A DNA stretch of 64,000 nt from Betaproteobacteria bacterium (lineage in GTDB: Bacteria; Pseudomonadota; Gammaproteobacteria; Burkholderiales; Rhodocyclaceae), in contig JADJBM010000010.1 in assembly GCA_016703785.1 (NCBI GenBank), forward strand, positions 124,001 to 188,000, written 5' to 3'. Positions 36,270 to 44,933 of this stretch are shown piece by piece; position 1 is the first letter of the stretch, and the number at the start of each line of letters is the position of its first letter. The position numbers and the translations under genes are program-made. Below the pieces are notes generated by a model. The model made no database searches. It saw only the letters and a program-made list of their open reading frames with translations, and was not told the origin of the DNA.

Positions 36270-37097
36270 ATGGCCCCACAACTCGTTTGCGGCAGTTTCC
36301 GCCTGTCCCTCGAGCGACCGCTCGTCATGGGCATCGTCAATGTCACGCCGGATTCCTTCTCGGAAGGTGGTCGCCACTTCGATGCGGCACGCGCCATCGC
36401 CCATGGACGTCAGCTGGTCGAGGCGGGCGCCGACCTGCTCGATGTCGGGGGTGAATCTTCGCGGCCTGGCGCACAACCGGTTGCCGTAGAGGAGGAGCTG
36501 CGCCGCGTGCTCCCCGTTATCGAGGCACTCGCTTGCGCCGGCGTTCCGCTTTCGGTCGACACGATGAAGCCCGAGGTGATGCGCAGGGCAGTGGCGGCCG
36601 GCGCTTCCGTCATCAACGATATCGCGGCCCTGCAGGCGCCGGGAGCACTGGCGGCAGCCGCGGAGTCGGGCGCCGCGGTATGCCTGATGCACATGCGGGG
36701 CGAGCCGCGCACCATGCAGGCCGATCCGTCCTATGGCGACGTGGTGGCTGAAGTGCGTGAGTTCCTGTCCCGGCGTGTGGCGGCGGCGCACGCGGCGGGA
36801 ATCGGCGTCGAGCGCATTATTGTCGATCCCGGCTTCGGTTTTGGAAAGCGCCTGGCGCACAATCTGGCCCTGCTGCGACATCTCGGGCGCTTTCACGGCC
36901 TGGGTGCATGCGTACTGGCTGGCCTGTCGCGCAAGTCCATGCTCGGCGAGATCACCGGGCGGAAAGTCAGTGACCGCGATACGGCAAGCGTGGCGGCAGC
37001 GCTCCTTGCCGCGCGGAATGGGGCTAGAATTCTGCGCGTGCATGACGTGGCGGCAACGAAGGACGCCCTCGCTGTGTGGGCAGCCGTGGAAGCATAG
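36270..37097 (+). CDS. folP: dihydropteroate synthase
   Basis: FolP (275 aa) joins p-aminobenzoate to hydroxymethyl-dihydropterin; it is the sulfonamide target. The signatures VMGIVNVTPDSFSEGG and VGGESSRPGAQPV are present. The ATG at 36270 gives the family's usual N-terminal length, but it directly follows the ftsH terminator and has no visible ribosome-binding site. An in-frame ATG at 36228 would translate through the terminator. glmM follows by seven bases, as in the ftsH-folP-glmM order of E. coli. Confidence 0.93.
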   Translation: MAPQLVCGSFRLSLERPLVMGIVNVTPDSFSEGGRHFDAARAIAHGRQLVEAGADLLDVGGESSRPGAQPVAVEEELRRVLPVIEALACAGVPLSVDTMKPEVMRRAVAAGASVINDIAALQAPGALAAAAESGAAVCLMHMRGEPRTMQADPSYGDVVAEVREFLSRRVAAAHAAGIGVERIIVDPGFGFGKRLAHNLALLRHLGRFHGLGACVLAGLSRKSMLGEITGRKVSDRDTASVAAALLAARNGARILRVHDVAATKDALAVWAAVEA

Positions 37098-37104
37098 GGG
37101 GCAC

Positions 37105-38457
37105 ATGGGACGAAAATACTTTGGCACGGACGGCGTGCGCGGCACGGTAGGCGAGGCGCCCATCACGCCGGACTTCATCATGCGCCTGGGTTACGCTGCC
37201 GGGACCACACTGGTGGCGCGCGAGCATCTCCCACCGGGGGAGCATCCGGCCGTGCTGATCGGCAAGGACACGCGCATCTCCGGCTATATGCTGGAGGCCG
37301 CCCTGGAGGCCGGCTTTGCCGCAGCCGGTGTGGACGTTATGCTGACGGGACCGCTGCCGACGCCGGCTATCGCCTACCTGACCCGTGCCTTGCGCGTGCA
37401 GGCCGGTGTAGTCATCTCCGCCTCGCATAACCCCTATCCCGATAACGGCATCAAATTCTTTTCGGCGGCCGGTGCCAAGCTGCCCGATGCGGTGGAGGCG
37501 GAAATCGAAGCGCGGCTGGATCAGCCCATGGGCTGTGCCGCGTCGGCCCGGCTGGGCAAGGCGCGCCGAATCGACGATGCCGCCGGCCGCTACATCGAAT
37601 TCTGCAAGAGCACCTTCCCGCCCGAACTGGACCTGCGCGGCATGCGGATCGTGGCTGACTGTGCGCATGGCGCGGCCTATCACATCGCCCCCAGGGTGTT
37701 CCATGAACTGGGCGCCGAGGTGCACGCCATCGGTGCAGAACCGAACGGCCTCAACATCAACGACCATGTGGGGGCGACTTCGCCGCAAGCCCTGCAGCAG
37801 GCAGTGGTGGCTCAGGGCGCCGATCTGGGCATCGCCCTCGACGGGGACGGCGATCGTGTGATGATGGTCGATGCGAGGGGCCGGCTCTACGACGGCGACC
37901 AGCTGCTCTACGTCATTGCGCGACAGCGTCTGGCGAGCGGCGGACTTGCCGGGGTGGTAGGTACGCTCATGACCAACCTCGGCACCGAGCATGCCCTTGC
38001 GAAGCTTGGCGTGCCCGTCGTCCGCGCCAAGGTCGGCGACCGCTATGTCCTGGAGATGCTCGTTGAGCGTGGCTGGAAACTGGGCGGCGAGAACTCGGGC
38101 CACATCATCTGCCTGGATCGCCATACCACCGGCGACGGCATCGTTTCGGCCCTCCAGGTTCTGGCTGCGTTGCGGCTTCAGGAGAATACGCTGGACGAGG
38201 CCTGTGCCGGCCTGACGCTGTACCCGCAGACCTTGATCAACGTGAGACTGCCCACCGGATTCGACTGGCAGCGCCGCCCGGAAATAGAGTCGGCGCGCAT
38301 GGCTGCAGAGCGTGAACTGGGGGAAAGCGGCCGGGTACTGCTGCGCGCGTCCGGCACCGAGCCGCTGCTACGCGTCATGGTCGAGGGACGCGAGGCACTG
38401 ACTGTAGACACACTGGCGCGAGGCATCGCCGACGTCGTCCAGCGCGTCGCTGCGTGA
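37105..38457 (+). CDS. glmM: phosphoglucosamine mutase
   Basis: GlmM (450 aa) converts glucosamine 6-phosphate to glucosamine 1-phosphate, for peptidoglycan and lipopolysaccharide. MGRKYFGTDGVRG is the usual start, with AGGGGG just upstream. The phosphoserine loop is VISASHNPYPDNG (Ser107), the metal loop is ALDGDGDRV and the C-terminal sugar-phosphate loop is RASGTEPLLRVMVEG. Its stop overlaps the GTG of dtd by four bases. Confidence 0.97.
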   Translation: MGRKYFGTDGVRGTVGEAPITPDFIMRLGYAAGTTLVAREHLPPGEHPAVLIGKDTRISGYMLEAALEAGFAAAGVDVMLTGPLPTPAIAYLTRALRVQAGVVISASHNPYPDNGIKFFSAAGAKLPDAVEAEIEARLDQPMGCAASARLGKARRIDDAAGRYIEFCKSTFPPELDLRGMRIVADCAHGAAYHIAPRVFHELGAEVHAIGAEPNGLNINDHVGATSPQALQQAVVAQGADLGIALDGDGDRVMMVDARGRLYDGDQLLYVIARQRLASGGLAGVVGTLMTNLGTEHALAKLGVPVVRAKVGDRYVLEMLVERGWKLGGENSGHIICLDRHTTGDGIVSALQVLAALRLQENTLDEACAGLTLYPQTLINVRLPTGFDWQRRPEIESARMAAERELGESGRVLLRASGTEPLLRVMVEGREALTVDTLARGIADVVQRVAA

Positions 38458-38906
38458 TCGGTTTGCTGCAGCGCGTCGCTTCGGCGCGGGTGGAAATCGA
38501 CGGAGAGATGGTTGGCGCCATCGGGCGCGGCCTGCTTGTGCTGGTCTGCGCCGAGCGGGGCGACGACGAAGCGAGCGCGGGGCGGCTCCTTGATCGACTG
38601 TTGAGCTACCGGGTATTTCCCGATGCGATGGGCAAGATGAACCTGAGCCTGCGCGACGTGAGCGGTGGCCTCTTGCTGGTGCCGCAATTCACGCTTGCCG
38701 CCGATACCGGCAGCGGCAACCGTCCCAGTTTCACCCCCGCCGCGCCGCCCGAGGAAGGACGGCGCCTCTTCGCATTTATGGTCTCACTTGCGGCGGATCG
38801 GCATGCTGCTACGGCGAGCGGTCTCTTCGGCGCCGACATGCAGGTCAGCCTGACCAACGACGGCCCCGTCACCTTCTGGCTGCGCGTGCCGCCCGCTGCC
38901 GTTTGA
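38454..38906 (+). CDS. dtd: D-aminoacyl-tRNA deacylase
   Basis: Dtd (150 aa) removes D-amino acids from mischarged tRNA. The opening GLLQRVASARVEIDG, the SGGLLLVPQFTLAADTGSGNRPSF segment and the terminal LTNDGPVTFWL motif with its Gly-Pro are all characteristic. It starts with GTG in a four-base overlap with glmM. Confidence 0.95.
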   Translation: MIGLLQRVASARVEIDGEMVGAIGRGLLVLVCAERGDDEASAGRLLDRLLSYRVFPDAMGKMNLSLRDVSGGLLLVPQFTLAADTGSGNRPSFTPAAPPEEGRRLFAFMVSLAADRHAATASGLFGADMQVSLTNDGPVTFWLRVPPAAV

Positions 38907-38918
38907 GCGGCATTTCAT

Positions 38919-38947
38919 TTGACCGCAGAGGGTCCAGAGGCTAAAAT
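38919..38947 (+). promoter_or_regulatory. tpiA: tpiA promoter
   Basis: TTGACC (38919-38924), 17-base spacer, TAAAAT (38942-38947): five of six matches in each box and ideal spacing. The predicted start, near 38954, is about 28 bases before the tpiA ATG. Confidence 0.75.
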
Positions 38948-38981
38948 CCCCGGCTTTTGACGAGTTCGGGAAGGCTGGGAA

Positions 38982-39734
38982 ATGCGGCGCAAACTGGTGG
39001 CGGGCAACTGGAAGATGCATGGCGGCCTCGCTCGCAATCGCGAACTTCTGGACAGCCTGGTACAGGCGATCGGCAAAGGCGGCAGCGCCGATTGTGCTGT
39101 CTGCGTACCGTTCCCCTATCTGGCCCAGACGCAGGAGCTGCTGAAGGGTACGGCCATCGCCTGGGGCGCCCAGACCTTGTCCGAACATGGCCAAGGTGCG
39201 TATACGGGCGAAGTTAGCGCGGCCATGCTGACCGACTTCGGCTGCCGCTATGTGCTCGTCGGCCATTCCGAGCGTCGTAGCCTTTACGGCGAGAGCAATG
39301 AGGCGGTGGCGGCGAAATTACTCGCGGCGGTGCAAGGCGGACTGACACCCGTTCTCTGCCTGGGCGAGACCCTCGAGCAGCGTGAGGGTGGCATCACCGA
39401 GAAGATCATTGCCGCCCAGCTCGACGCGGTTACGGCAGCCGGCATGAACGGCTTGGCCAAAGCAGTCATTGCCTACGAACCGGTATGGGCCATCGGTACC
39501 GGGCGCACGGCCACGCCGCAGCAGGCTCAGGATGTGCATGCCTTCATACGGACAAGACTGGCCGGTAGCGATGCCGCTCTGGCGCAGCGGATGCAGATCC
39601 TCTACGGTGGCAGCGTCAAGCCGCAGAATGCCGCCGAATTGTTCGGCATGACCGATATCGACGGGGGCCTGATCGGCGGCGCCTCCCTCGTCGCCCAGGA
39701 TTTCCTGGCAATCTGTACAGCTGCGGCGGGATAA
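38982..39734 (+). CDS. tpiA: triosephosphate isomerase
   Basis: TpiA (250 aa) interconverts dihydroxyacetone phosphate and glyceraldehyde 3-phosphate. The active-site parts are VAGNWKMHG (with the substrate-binding Asn and Lys), VGHSERR (His) and VIAYEPVWAIGTG (catalytic Glu and start of the flexible loop). The start fits the promoter upstream. secG follows within 20 bases, as in many betaproteobacteria. Confidence 0.97.
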   Translation: MRRKLVAGNWKMHGGLARNRELLDSLVQAIGKGGSADCAVCVPFPYLAQTQELLKGTAIAWGAQTLSEHGQGAYTGEVSAAMLTDFGCRYVLVGHSERRSLYGESNEAVAAKLLAAVQGGLTPVLCLGETLEQREGGITEKIIAAQLDAVTAAGMNGLAKAVIAYEPVWAIGTGRTATPQQAQDVHAFIRTRLAGSDAALAQRMQILYGGSVKPQNAAELFGMTDIDGGLIGGASLVAQDFLAICTAAAG

Positions 39735-39752
39735 CTTAGGAACGGATTCGTG

Positions 39753-40124
39753 ATGGAAGGAATGCTTTTCCCTTTGATTCTGACGGTGCACATACTCGTA
39801 GGAGTAGCCGTCATCGGCTTGGTGCTGCTGCAGCATGGCAAGGGCGCCGATATGGGCGCGGCCTTTGGCAGCGGATCCTCGGGCAGCCTGTTTGGCTCCT
39901 CGGGCTCGGCCAACTTCCTCAGCCGCACGACGGCAGTCCTGGCGACCGTGTTCTTCATGACCAGCCTGGGACTGAGCTATCTCGCGACCAATCGCTCGCA
40001 GGAACCAACTAGCGTCATGGAACGGGTTCAGAGCCTACCCGCCGCGACACCCGTCGAGCAGGTGCCAGCACCCGCGAAGCCGGCCGCCGATGCGGATTCG
40101 AAGGCGAAGGAAATACCGAAGTAA
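39753..40124 (+). CDS. secG: protein translocase subunit SecG
   Basis: SecG (123 aa from the ATG at 39753; a GTG three bases earlier is also possible) is the small subunit of the SecYEG channel. Two membrane helices (about 5-25 and 55-75) flank the conserved GADMGAAFGSGSSGSLFGSSG loop. An Ala/Pro/Lys-rich C-terminal tail follows. AGGA lies upstream at a suitable distance. It is probably co-transcribed with tpiA. Confidence 0.95.
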   Translation: MEGMLFPLILTVHILVGVAVIGLVLLQHGKGADMGAAFGSGSSGSLFGSSGSANFLSRTTAVLATVFFMTSLGLSYLATNRSQEPTSVMERVQSLPAATPVEQVPAPAKPAADADSKAKEIPK

Positions 40125-40149
40125 GTAATGTTGCGGCGCAAAAAGAAGG

Positions 40150-40155
40150 TATAAT
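40150..40155 (+). promoter_or_regulatory. TATAAT -10 box upstream of tRNA-Leu
   Basis: A perfect TATAAT sits about 70 bases before tRNA-Leu. The nearest -35-like hexamer (TTGCGG, 40131-40136) is only 13 bases away, so the -35 is unclear. The surrounding AAAAGAA/TTTCTTTT could also form a weak A/T-rich hairpin after secG. Confidence 0.4.
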
Positions 40156-40223
40156 TTCTTTTTTCGTCGCCATAAGAAGCAGTGGCGCTGTCACGGGCTG
40201 CGTGACGGAGCCATGGATCGAAT

Positions 40224-40308
40224 GCCGACGTGGTGAAATTGGTAGACACGCTATCTTGAGGGGGTAGTGGCGAGAGCCGTGTGAGTTCGAGTCTCACCGT
40301 CGGCACCA
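40224..40308 (+). tRNA. tRNA-Leu (anticodon GAG)
   Basis: An 85-base class II tRNA including encoded CCA. The acceptor is GCCGACG/CGTCGGC; the D-arm is TGGTGAAATTGGTAGACAC; the anticodon arm CTATCTTGAGGGGGTAG presents GAG, reading CUC and CUU; a long variable arm follows; the T-arm is GTGAGTTCGAGTCTCAC. It lies between secG and nuoA, a common betaproteobacterial arrangement. Confidence 0.96.
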
Positions 40309-40321
40309 GAATTCCTCCCAG

Positions 40322-40338
40322 GCCTGTTTTGAACAGGC
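40322..40338 (+). terminator. hairpin after tRNA-Leu
   Basis: GCCTGTT (40322-40328) pairs with AACAGGC (40332-40338) across a 3-base loop; TTGATTT follows. It may end or trim the tRNA transcript, or sit in the nuo leader; the T-tract is poor. Confidence 0.45.
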
Positions 40339-40401
40339 TTGATTTACAGCGAGAACGTGAAGGGCTTGGCGGCAAGGTTGGGAAGACCTTCCGCGCAGAC
40401 T

Positions 40402-40776
40402 ATGTTGGAAAACTACTTTCCTGTCCTCGTTTTCATACTCGTCGGCCTGGCCTTCGGGTGTGTCCCCATCCTTCTTGGCTGGCTCGTTGCGCCGAATCGT
40501 CCCGACAGCGAAAAGCTCTCTCCCTTCGAGTGTGGTTTTGAAGCCTTCGAGGATGCGCGCATGAAGTTCGATGTGCGCTTCTACCTGATTGCCATCATTT
40601 TCATCCTGTTCGATCTGGAAATTGCCTTCCTGGTCCCCTGGTCGGTGATCTTCAAGGACATCGTCGCTTCCGATTCCATGCGGATGTTCGGCTTCATCGA
40701 GATGATGATCTTCATCGGCATCCTGGCCATCGGTTATGTCTACGCCTGGGTCAAGGGCGCGCTGGACTGGGAGTGA
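40402..40776 (+). CDS. nuoA: NADH-quinone oxidoreductase subunit A
   Basis: NuoA (124 aa) is a membrane subunit of respiratory complex I with three helices and the conserved cytoplasmic loop SPFECGFEAFEDARMKFDVRF beside the quinone site. The ATG at 40402 is preferred because MLENYFPVL is the usual start; the upstream frame is non-family. No strong ribosome-binding site or promoter is obvious; the 93 bases after tRNA-Leu contain the likely leader. First of 14 nuo genes in standard order. Confidence 0.95.
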   Translation: MLENYFPVLVFILVGLAFGCVPILLGWLVAPNRPDSEKLSPFECGFEAFEDARMKFDVRFYLIAIIFILFDLEIAFLVPWSVIFKDIVASDSMRMFGFIEMMIFIGILAIGYVYAWVKGALDWE

Positions 40777-40783
40777 GCCGGTT

Positions 40784-41260
40784 ATGAGCATCGAAGGCGT
40801 ACTTGAAAAAGGGTTCGTCACCACCACCCTCGATTCCGTCATCAACTGGACGCGTACCGGTTCGATGTGGCCGATGACCTTCGGTCTGGCCTGTTGCGCT
40901 GTAGAGATGATCCACGCCGGCTGTGCGCGCTACGACCTTGACCGCTTCGGCATCGTCTTTCGCCCCAGCCCCCGCCAGTCCGACGTGATGATCGTTGCGG
41001 GCACGCTGACCAACAAGATGGCGCCCGCCCTGCGCAAGGTGTACGACCAGATGGCCGAGCCGCGCTGGGTAGTGTCGATGGGCTCCTGCGCCAATGGCGG
41101 CGGCTACTACCACTATTCCTACTCGGTCGTGCGCGGCTGCGACCGCATCGTGCCGGTGGATGTTTATGTGCCGGGCTGCCCGCCGACGGCCGAAGCGCTG
41201 CTCTACGGGCTCATCCAGTTGCAGAACAAGATCAAGCGCACCAGTACGATCGCTCGCTGA
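40784..41260 (+). CDS. nuoB: NADH-quinone oxidoreductase subunit B
   Basis: NuoB (158 aa) carries cluster N2, the last iron-sulfur centre before quinone. The tandem cysteines (GLACCAVEM) and the later MGSCANGGGYYHYSYSVVRG and VPGCPPTAEALLYG supply the four ligands. The ATG at 40784 starts seven bases after nuoA. The N-terminus lacks the helix seen in some homologues. Confidence 0.97.
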   Translation: MSIEGVLEKGFVTTTLDSVINWTRTGSMWPMTFGLACCAVEMIHAGCARYDLDRFGIVFRPSPRQSDVMIVAGTLTNKMAPALRKVYDQMAEPRWVVSMGSCANGGGYYHYSYSVVRGCDRIVPVDVYVPGCPPTAEALLYGLIQLQNKIKRTSTIAR

Positions 41261-41274
41261 AAGACGATACAAAG

Positions 41275-41880
41275 ATGGCTTCCAGGCTCGAATCGCTTTG
41301 CCAGAATCTGCAAACAGTTCTGGGCGGTCGCATTGCCGGCATCAATACGGCCGTAGGCGAAGTGACCATCGAAGTCGCCGCCGAACACTACATTGAGGTC
41401 GCCCGCATCCTGCGCGACCATCCCGATTTGCGTTTCGAGCAACTGATTGACCTGACCGGCGTCGATTATTCGGCCTGGGGCGACGGAGCTTGGAAGGGCC
41501 TGCGCTTTGCCGCAGTGTGCCACCTGCTTTCCCTGTCCAGGAACGTGCGCTTGCGCCTGCGCGCCTTTGCCCCGGACGACGGTTTTCCCGTGCTGCCCTC
41601 GCTGGTCCAATTGTGGAATAGCGCCAACTGGTACGAACGCGAAGCCTTCGATCTCTACGGCATCCTGTTCGAGGGCCACCCCGACCTGCGCCGCATCCTG
41701 ACCGACTATGGTTTCGTCGGCCATCCCTTCCGCAAGGACTTTCCGATCTCCGGCCATGTCGAGATGCGCTACGACCCGGAGCAGCGGCGCGTGGTCTATC
41801 AGCCGGTGACCATCGAACCGCGCGAGGTGACTCCCCGCATCATCCGCGAAGAAAACTACGGGGATGCGGAACATGGCTGA
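41275..41880 (+). CDS. nuoC: NADH-quinone oxidoreductase subunit C
   Basis: NuoC (201 aa) is a 30-kDa-type connecting subunit of the peripheral arm. The conserved NWYEREAFDLYGILFEGHP segment and the KDFPISGHVEMRYD motif mark the family. It is separate from nuoD here, as in most betaproteobacteria, and not fused as in E. coli. It overlaps nuoD by eight bases. Confidence 0.97.
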   Translation: MASRLESLCQNLQTVLGGRIAGINTAVGEVTIEVAAEHYIEVARILRDHPDLRFEQLIDLTGVDYSAWGDGAWKGLRFAAVCHLLSLSRNVRLRLRAFAPDDGFPVLPSLVQLWNSANWYEREAFDLYGILFEGHPDLRRILTDYGFVGHPFRKDFPISGHVEMRYDPEQRRVVYQPVTIEPREVTPRIIREENYGDAEHG

Positions 41881-43138
41881 GATTCGCAATTACACGATCA
41901 ACTTTGGCCCGCAGCATCCGGCTGCGCACGGCGTGCTGCGCCTGGTGCTTGAACTGGATGGCGAGGTGATCGTACGCGCTGACCCGCATATCGGCCTGCT
42001 GCATCGCGCCACCGAGAAACTGGCCGAGACCCGGACCTGGCTGCAGACGGTTCCTTATCTCGACCGACTCGACTACGTCTCCATGATGTGCAACGAGCAC
42101 GCTTACGTGATGGCGGTGGAGAAACTGCTCGGCGTCCAGGTGCCGATTCGCGCCCAGTACATCCGCGTCATGATGGACGAGGTGACGCGCATCCTCAATC
42201 ACTTGCTCAACATCGGTACGCATGCCCTCGACATCGGCGCCATGACCATGGTGCTGTACACGTTCCGCGAGCGCGAGGACCTGATGGATGTGTACGAGGC
42301 CGTCTCCGGCGCCCGCCTGCATGCTGCCTACTACCGCCCCGGCGGCGTCTATCGCGACTTGCCGGACCGCATGCCGCAGTACGAGGTCAACAAGTTCAAG
42401 AATGCTGAGACCGTGCGACGGCTCAATGAGTCGCGCCAAGGTTCGCTACTCGACTTCCTCGAGGATTTCACCAACCGTTTTCCGGCCTATGTCGACGAGT
42501 ACGAGACCCTGCTCACCGACAACCGCATCTGGAAACAGCGCACCGTCGGCATTGGCGTGGTGTCGCCGGAGCGTGCGCTGGCACTCGGCTTCACAGGGCC
42601 CATGTTGCGCGGCTCCGGCGTCGAGTGGGATCTGCGCAAGAAGCAGCCCTATGAGGTTTACGATCGCATGGAGTTCGACGTGCCGGTCGGCGTCAATGGC
42701 GACTGCTACGACCGTTACTTGGTGCGCATCGAGGAGATGCGCCAGGCCAACCACATCGTCAGGCAGTGCATTGACTGGCTGAGGAACGATTCTGCAAAAG
42801 GCGCTGGCCCGGTGATCACCGACAACCACAAGGTGGCGCCACCGCCGCGCGAGAAGATGAAGGCCAGCATGGAAGAGCTGATCCATCACTTCAAGCTATT
42901 TACCGAGGGCATGCATGTGCCGCCTGGAGAAGCCTATGCGGCCATCGAGCACCCGAAGGGCGAGTTCGGGGTGTATGCCATTTCCGACGGCGGCAACAAG
43001 CCCTACCGCATCAAGCTGCGCTCGCCGGGTTTTCCGCACCTTGCCGCCACCGACGAGATGGCGAAGGGGCACATGATCGCCGACGCCACCGCCATCATCG
43101 GCACCATCGACCTGGTGCTGGGCGATACGGATAGATAA
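41873..43138 (+). CDS. nuoD: NADH-quinone oxidoreductase subunit D
   Basis: NuoD (421 aa) is the 49-kDa subunit that helps form the quinone pocket with NuoB. The opening NYTINFGPQHPAAHGVLRLV contains the quinone-site HxxxH-type stretch; HIGLLHRATEKL and PRGEFGVY-like EHPKGEFGVY segments follow. The ATG at 41873 is the family start, within nuoC. Confidence 0.97.
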   Translation: MAEIRNYTINFGPQHPAAHGVLRLVLELDGEVIVRADPHIGLLHRATEKLAETRTWLQTVPYLDRLDYVSMMCNEHAYVMAVEKLLGVQVPIRAQYIRVMMDEVTRILNHLLNIGTHALDIGAMTMVLYTFREREDLMDVYEAVSGARLHAAYYRPGGVYRDLPDRMPQYEVNKFKNAETVRRLNESRQGSLLDFLEDFTNRFPAYVDEYETLLTDNRIWKQRTVGIGVVSPERALALGFTGPMLRGSGVEWDLRKKQPYEVYDRMEFDVPVGVNGDCYDRYLVRIEEMRQANHIVRQCIDWLRNDSAKGAGPVITDNHKVAPPPREKMKASMEELIHHFKLFTEGMHVPPGEAYAAIEHPKGEFGVYAISDGGNKPYRIKLRSPGFPHLAATDEMAKGHMIADATAIIGTIDLVLGDTDR

Positions 43139-43142
43139 CACC

Positions 43143-43616
43143 ATGCTGAGCCAAGAGTCCCTTAAACAAATCGACCGCGAAGTCGCCAAGTATCCCGCCG
43201 AGCAGAAGCAGTCGGCGGTGATGGCGGCGCTGGCCATCGCCCAGACGGAAAAGGGCTGGTTGTCCACCGAGACCATCGACGATGTCGCCGCCTATCTCGG
43301 CATGCCGCCGGTGGCGGTGTACGAGGTGGCGAGCTTCTACAACATGTACGACCTCGCCCCGGTCGGCAAGTACAAGATCACCGTGTGCACCAACCTGCCG
43401 TGCGCGCTGTCCGGCGGCGTGCATGCCGCCGACTACCTGAAGCAGAAGCTCGGCGTCGGCTTCAACGAGACCACTGCCGACGGCAAGTTCACCCTGAAGG
43501 AAGGCGAGTGCATGGGCGCCTGCGGCGACGCGCCGGTGATGCTGGTGAACAACGTGCGCATGTGCAGCTTCATGCAGCCCGAACAGATCGACCGGCTGCT
43601 GGGGGAGTGCAAGTAA
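43143..43616 (+). CDS. nuoE: NADH-quinone oxidoreductase subunit E
   Basis: NuoE (157 aa) is the 24-kDa thioredoxin-like subunit that binds the N1a [2Fe-2S] cluster. The ligand cysteines lie in VCTNLPCALSGG and GECMGACGDAPVM. It starts four bases after nuoD, and its TAA shares a base with the nuoF ATG. Confidence 0.96.
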   Translation: MLSQESLKQIDREVAKYPAEQKQSAVMAALAIAQTEKGWLSTETIDDVAAYLGMPPVAVYEVASFYNMYDLAPVGKYKITVCTNLPCALSGGVHAADYLKQKLGVGFNETTADGKFTLKEGECMGACGDAPVMLVNNVRMCSFMQPEQIDRLLGECK

Positions 43617-44929
43617 TGGGCGCCCTCGGCTTCATCCTGAACGCGGCAGAGGGCGAGCGCAGCTGGCGCCTCGCAGAGTACGTCAGGCGCGGCGGCTATA
43701 GTGCGCTGAAGAAGATCATCAACGAGAAGATCCCCGCCGACCAGATCGTCGGCGAGCTGAAGAAGTCCTCGCTGCGCGGCCGCGGCGGCGCCGGCTTCCC
43801 GACCGGCCTCAAGTGGAGCTTCATGCCGCGCCAGTTCCCCGGCGCCAAGTACGTCGTCTGCAACTCCGACGAGGGCGAGCCGGGCACCTTCAAGGACCGC
43901 GACATCCTGCGCTGGAACCCGCACATGGTGATCGAGGGCATGATCATCGCCGGCTACGCCATGGGCTGCCAGCGCGGCTACAACTACATCCATGGCGAGA
44001 TCTGGGACATCTACAAGCGCTTCGAGGAGGCACTGGAAGAGGCGCGCGCCGCCAAGCTGCTCGGCAACAACATCCTCGGCGCCGACTTCAGCTTCGAGCT
44101 GCAGGCCCACCACGGCTACGGCGCCTATATCTGCGGCGAGGAGACCGCGCTGCTCGAGTCCATCGAGGGCAAGAAGGGCCAGCCGCGCTTCAAGCCGCCG
44201 TTCCCGGCCAGCTTCGGCCTCTACGGCAAGCCGACCACCATCAACAACACCGAGACCTTCGCCTCGGTGCCGTACATCATCAACGAGGGTGGCGACAAGT
44301 TCCTAGAACTGGGCAAGCCCAACAACGGCGGCACCAAGCTGTTTTCCGTGTCGGGCCATGTGAACCGCCCCGGCAACTTCGAAGTGCCGATGGGCACGCC
44401 CTTCAAGGACCTGCTTGAAATGGCGGGGGGCATGCGCGGTGGGCGCAAGCTGAAGGCGGTCATCCCCGGCGGCTCCTCGGCGCCGGTGCTGCCGGTCGAC
44501 GTCATCATGGAGTGCACGCTCGACTACGACTCGATCGCCAAGGCCGGCTCGATGCTCGGTTCCGGCGCCGTGATCGTCATGGACGAGACCACCTGCATGG
44601 TGAAGGCGCTCGAGCGCCTGTCCTACTTCTACTTCGAGGAGTCCTGCGGCCAGTGCACGCCCTGCCGCGAGGGCACCGGCTGGCTCTACCGCGTCGTGCA
44701 CCGCATCGAGCACGGCGAGGGGCGGCCGGAGGACCTCGACCTGCTCAACAGCGTCACCGACAACATCATGGGCCGCACCATCTGTGCCCTTGGCGACGCG
44801 GCCTCCATGCCGGTGAAGAGCTTCATCAAGCACTTCGGCACGGAGTTCGAGTACCACATCCAGAACAAGAAATGCCTGGTGCCCGAGGACGTGCAGCGCG
44901 CGGGCAGCGGCTTCTTCAAGGCGGCGTAG
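43616..44929 (+). CDS. nuoF: NADH-quinone oxidoreductase subunit F
   Basis: NuoF (437 aa) oxidises NADH and binds FMN and cluster N3. The glycine-rich FMN/NADH segments GRGGAGFPTGLKWSFMPR and GAYICGEETALLESIEG and the cluster cysteines ESCGQCTPCREG are intact. The ATG at 43616 overlaps the nuoE stop by one base. Confidence 0.97.
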   Translation: MGALGFILNAAEGERSWRLAEYVRRGGYSALKKIINEKIPADQIVGELKKSSLRGRGGAGFPTGLKWSFMPRQFPGAKYVVCNSDEGEPGTFKDRDILRWNPHMVIEGMIIAGYAMGCQRGYNYIHGEIWDIYKRFEEALEEARAAKLLGNNILGADFSFELQAHHGYGAYICGEETALLESIEGKKGQPRFKPPFPASFGLYGKPTTINNTETFASVPYIINEGGDKFLELGKPNNGGTKLFSVSGHVNRPGNFEVPMGTPFKDLLEMAGGMRGGRKLKAVIPGGSSAPVLPVDVIMECTLDYDSIAKAGSMLGSGAVIVMDETTCMVKALERLSYFYFEESCGQCTPCREGTGWLYRVVHRIEHGEGRPEDLDLLNSVTDNIMGRTICALGDAASMPVKSFIKHFGTEFEYHIQNKKCLVPEDVQRAGSGFFKAA

Positions 44930-44933
44930 CGAA

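Noticed and set aside
36962..36990. Match to the possible repeat (GAAAGTCAGTGACCGCG...) inside folP
   Set aside because: It encodes the conserved KVSDRDTAS segment of dihydropteroate synthase, so the likeness is coincidental.
40127..40155. Full promoter call for tRNA-Leu
   Set aside because: TATAAT is perfect but no -35 box lies at a usable spacing; only the -10 was listed.
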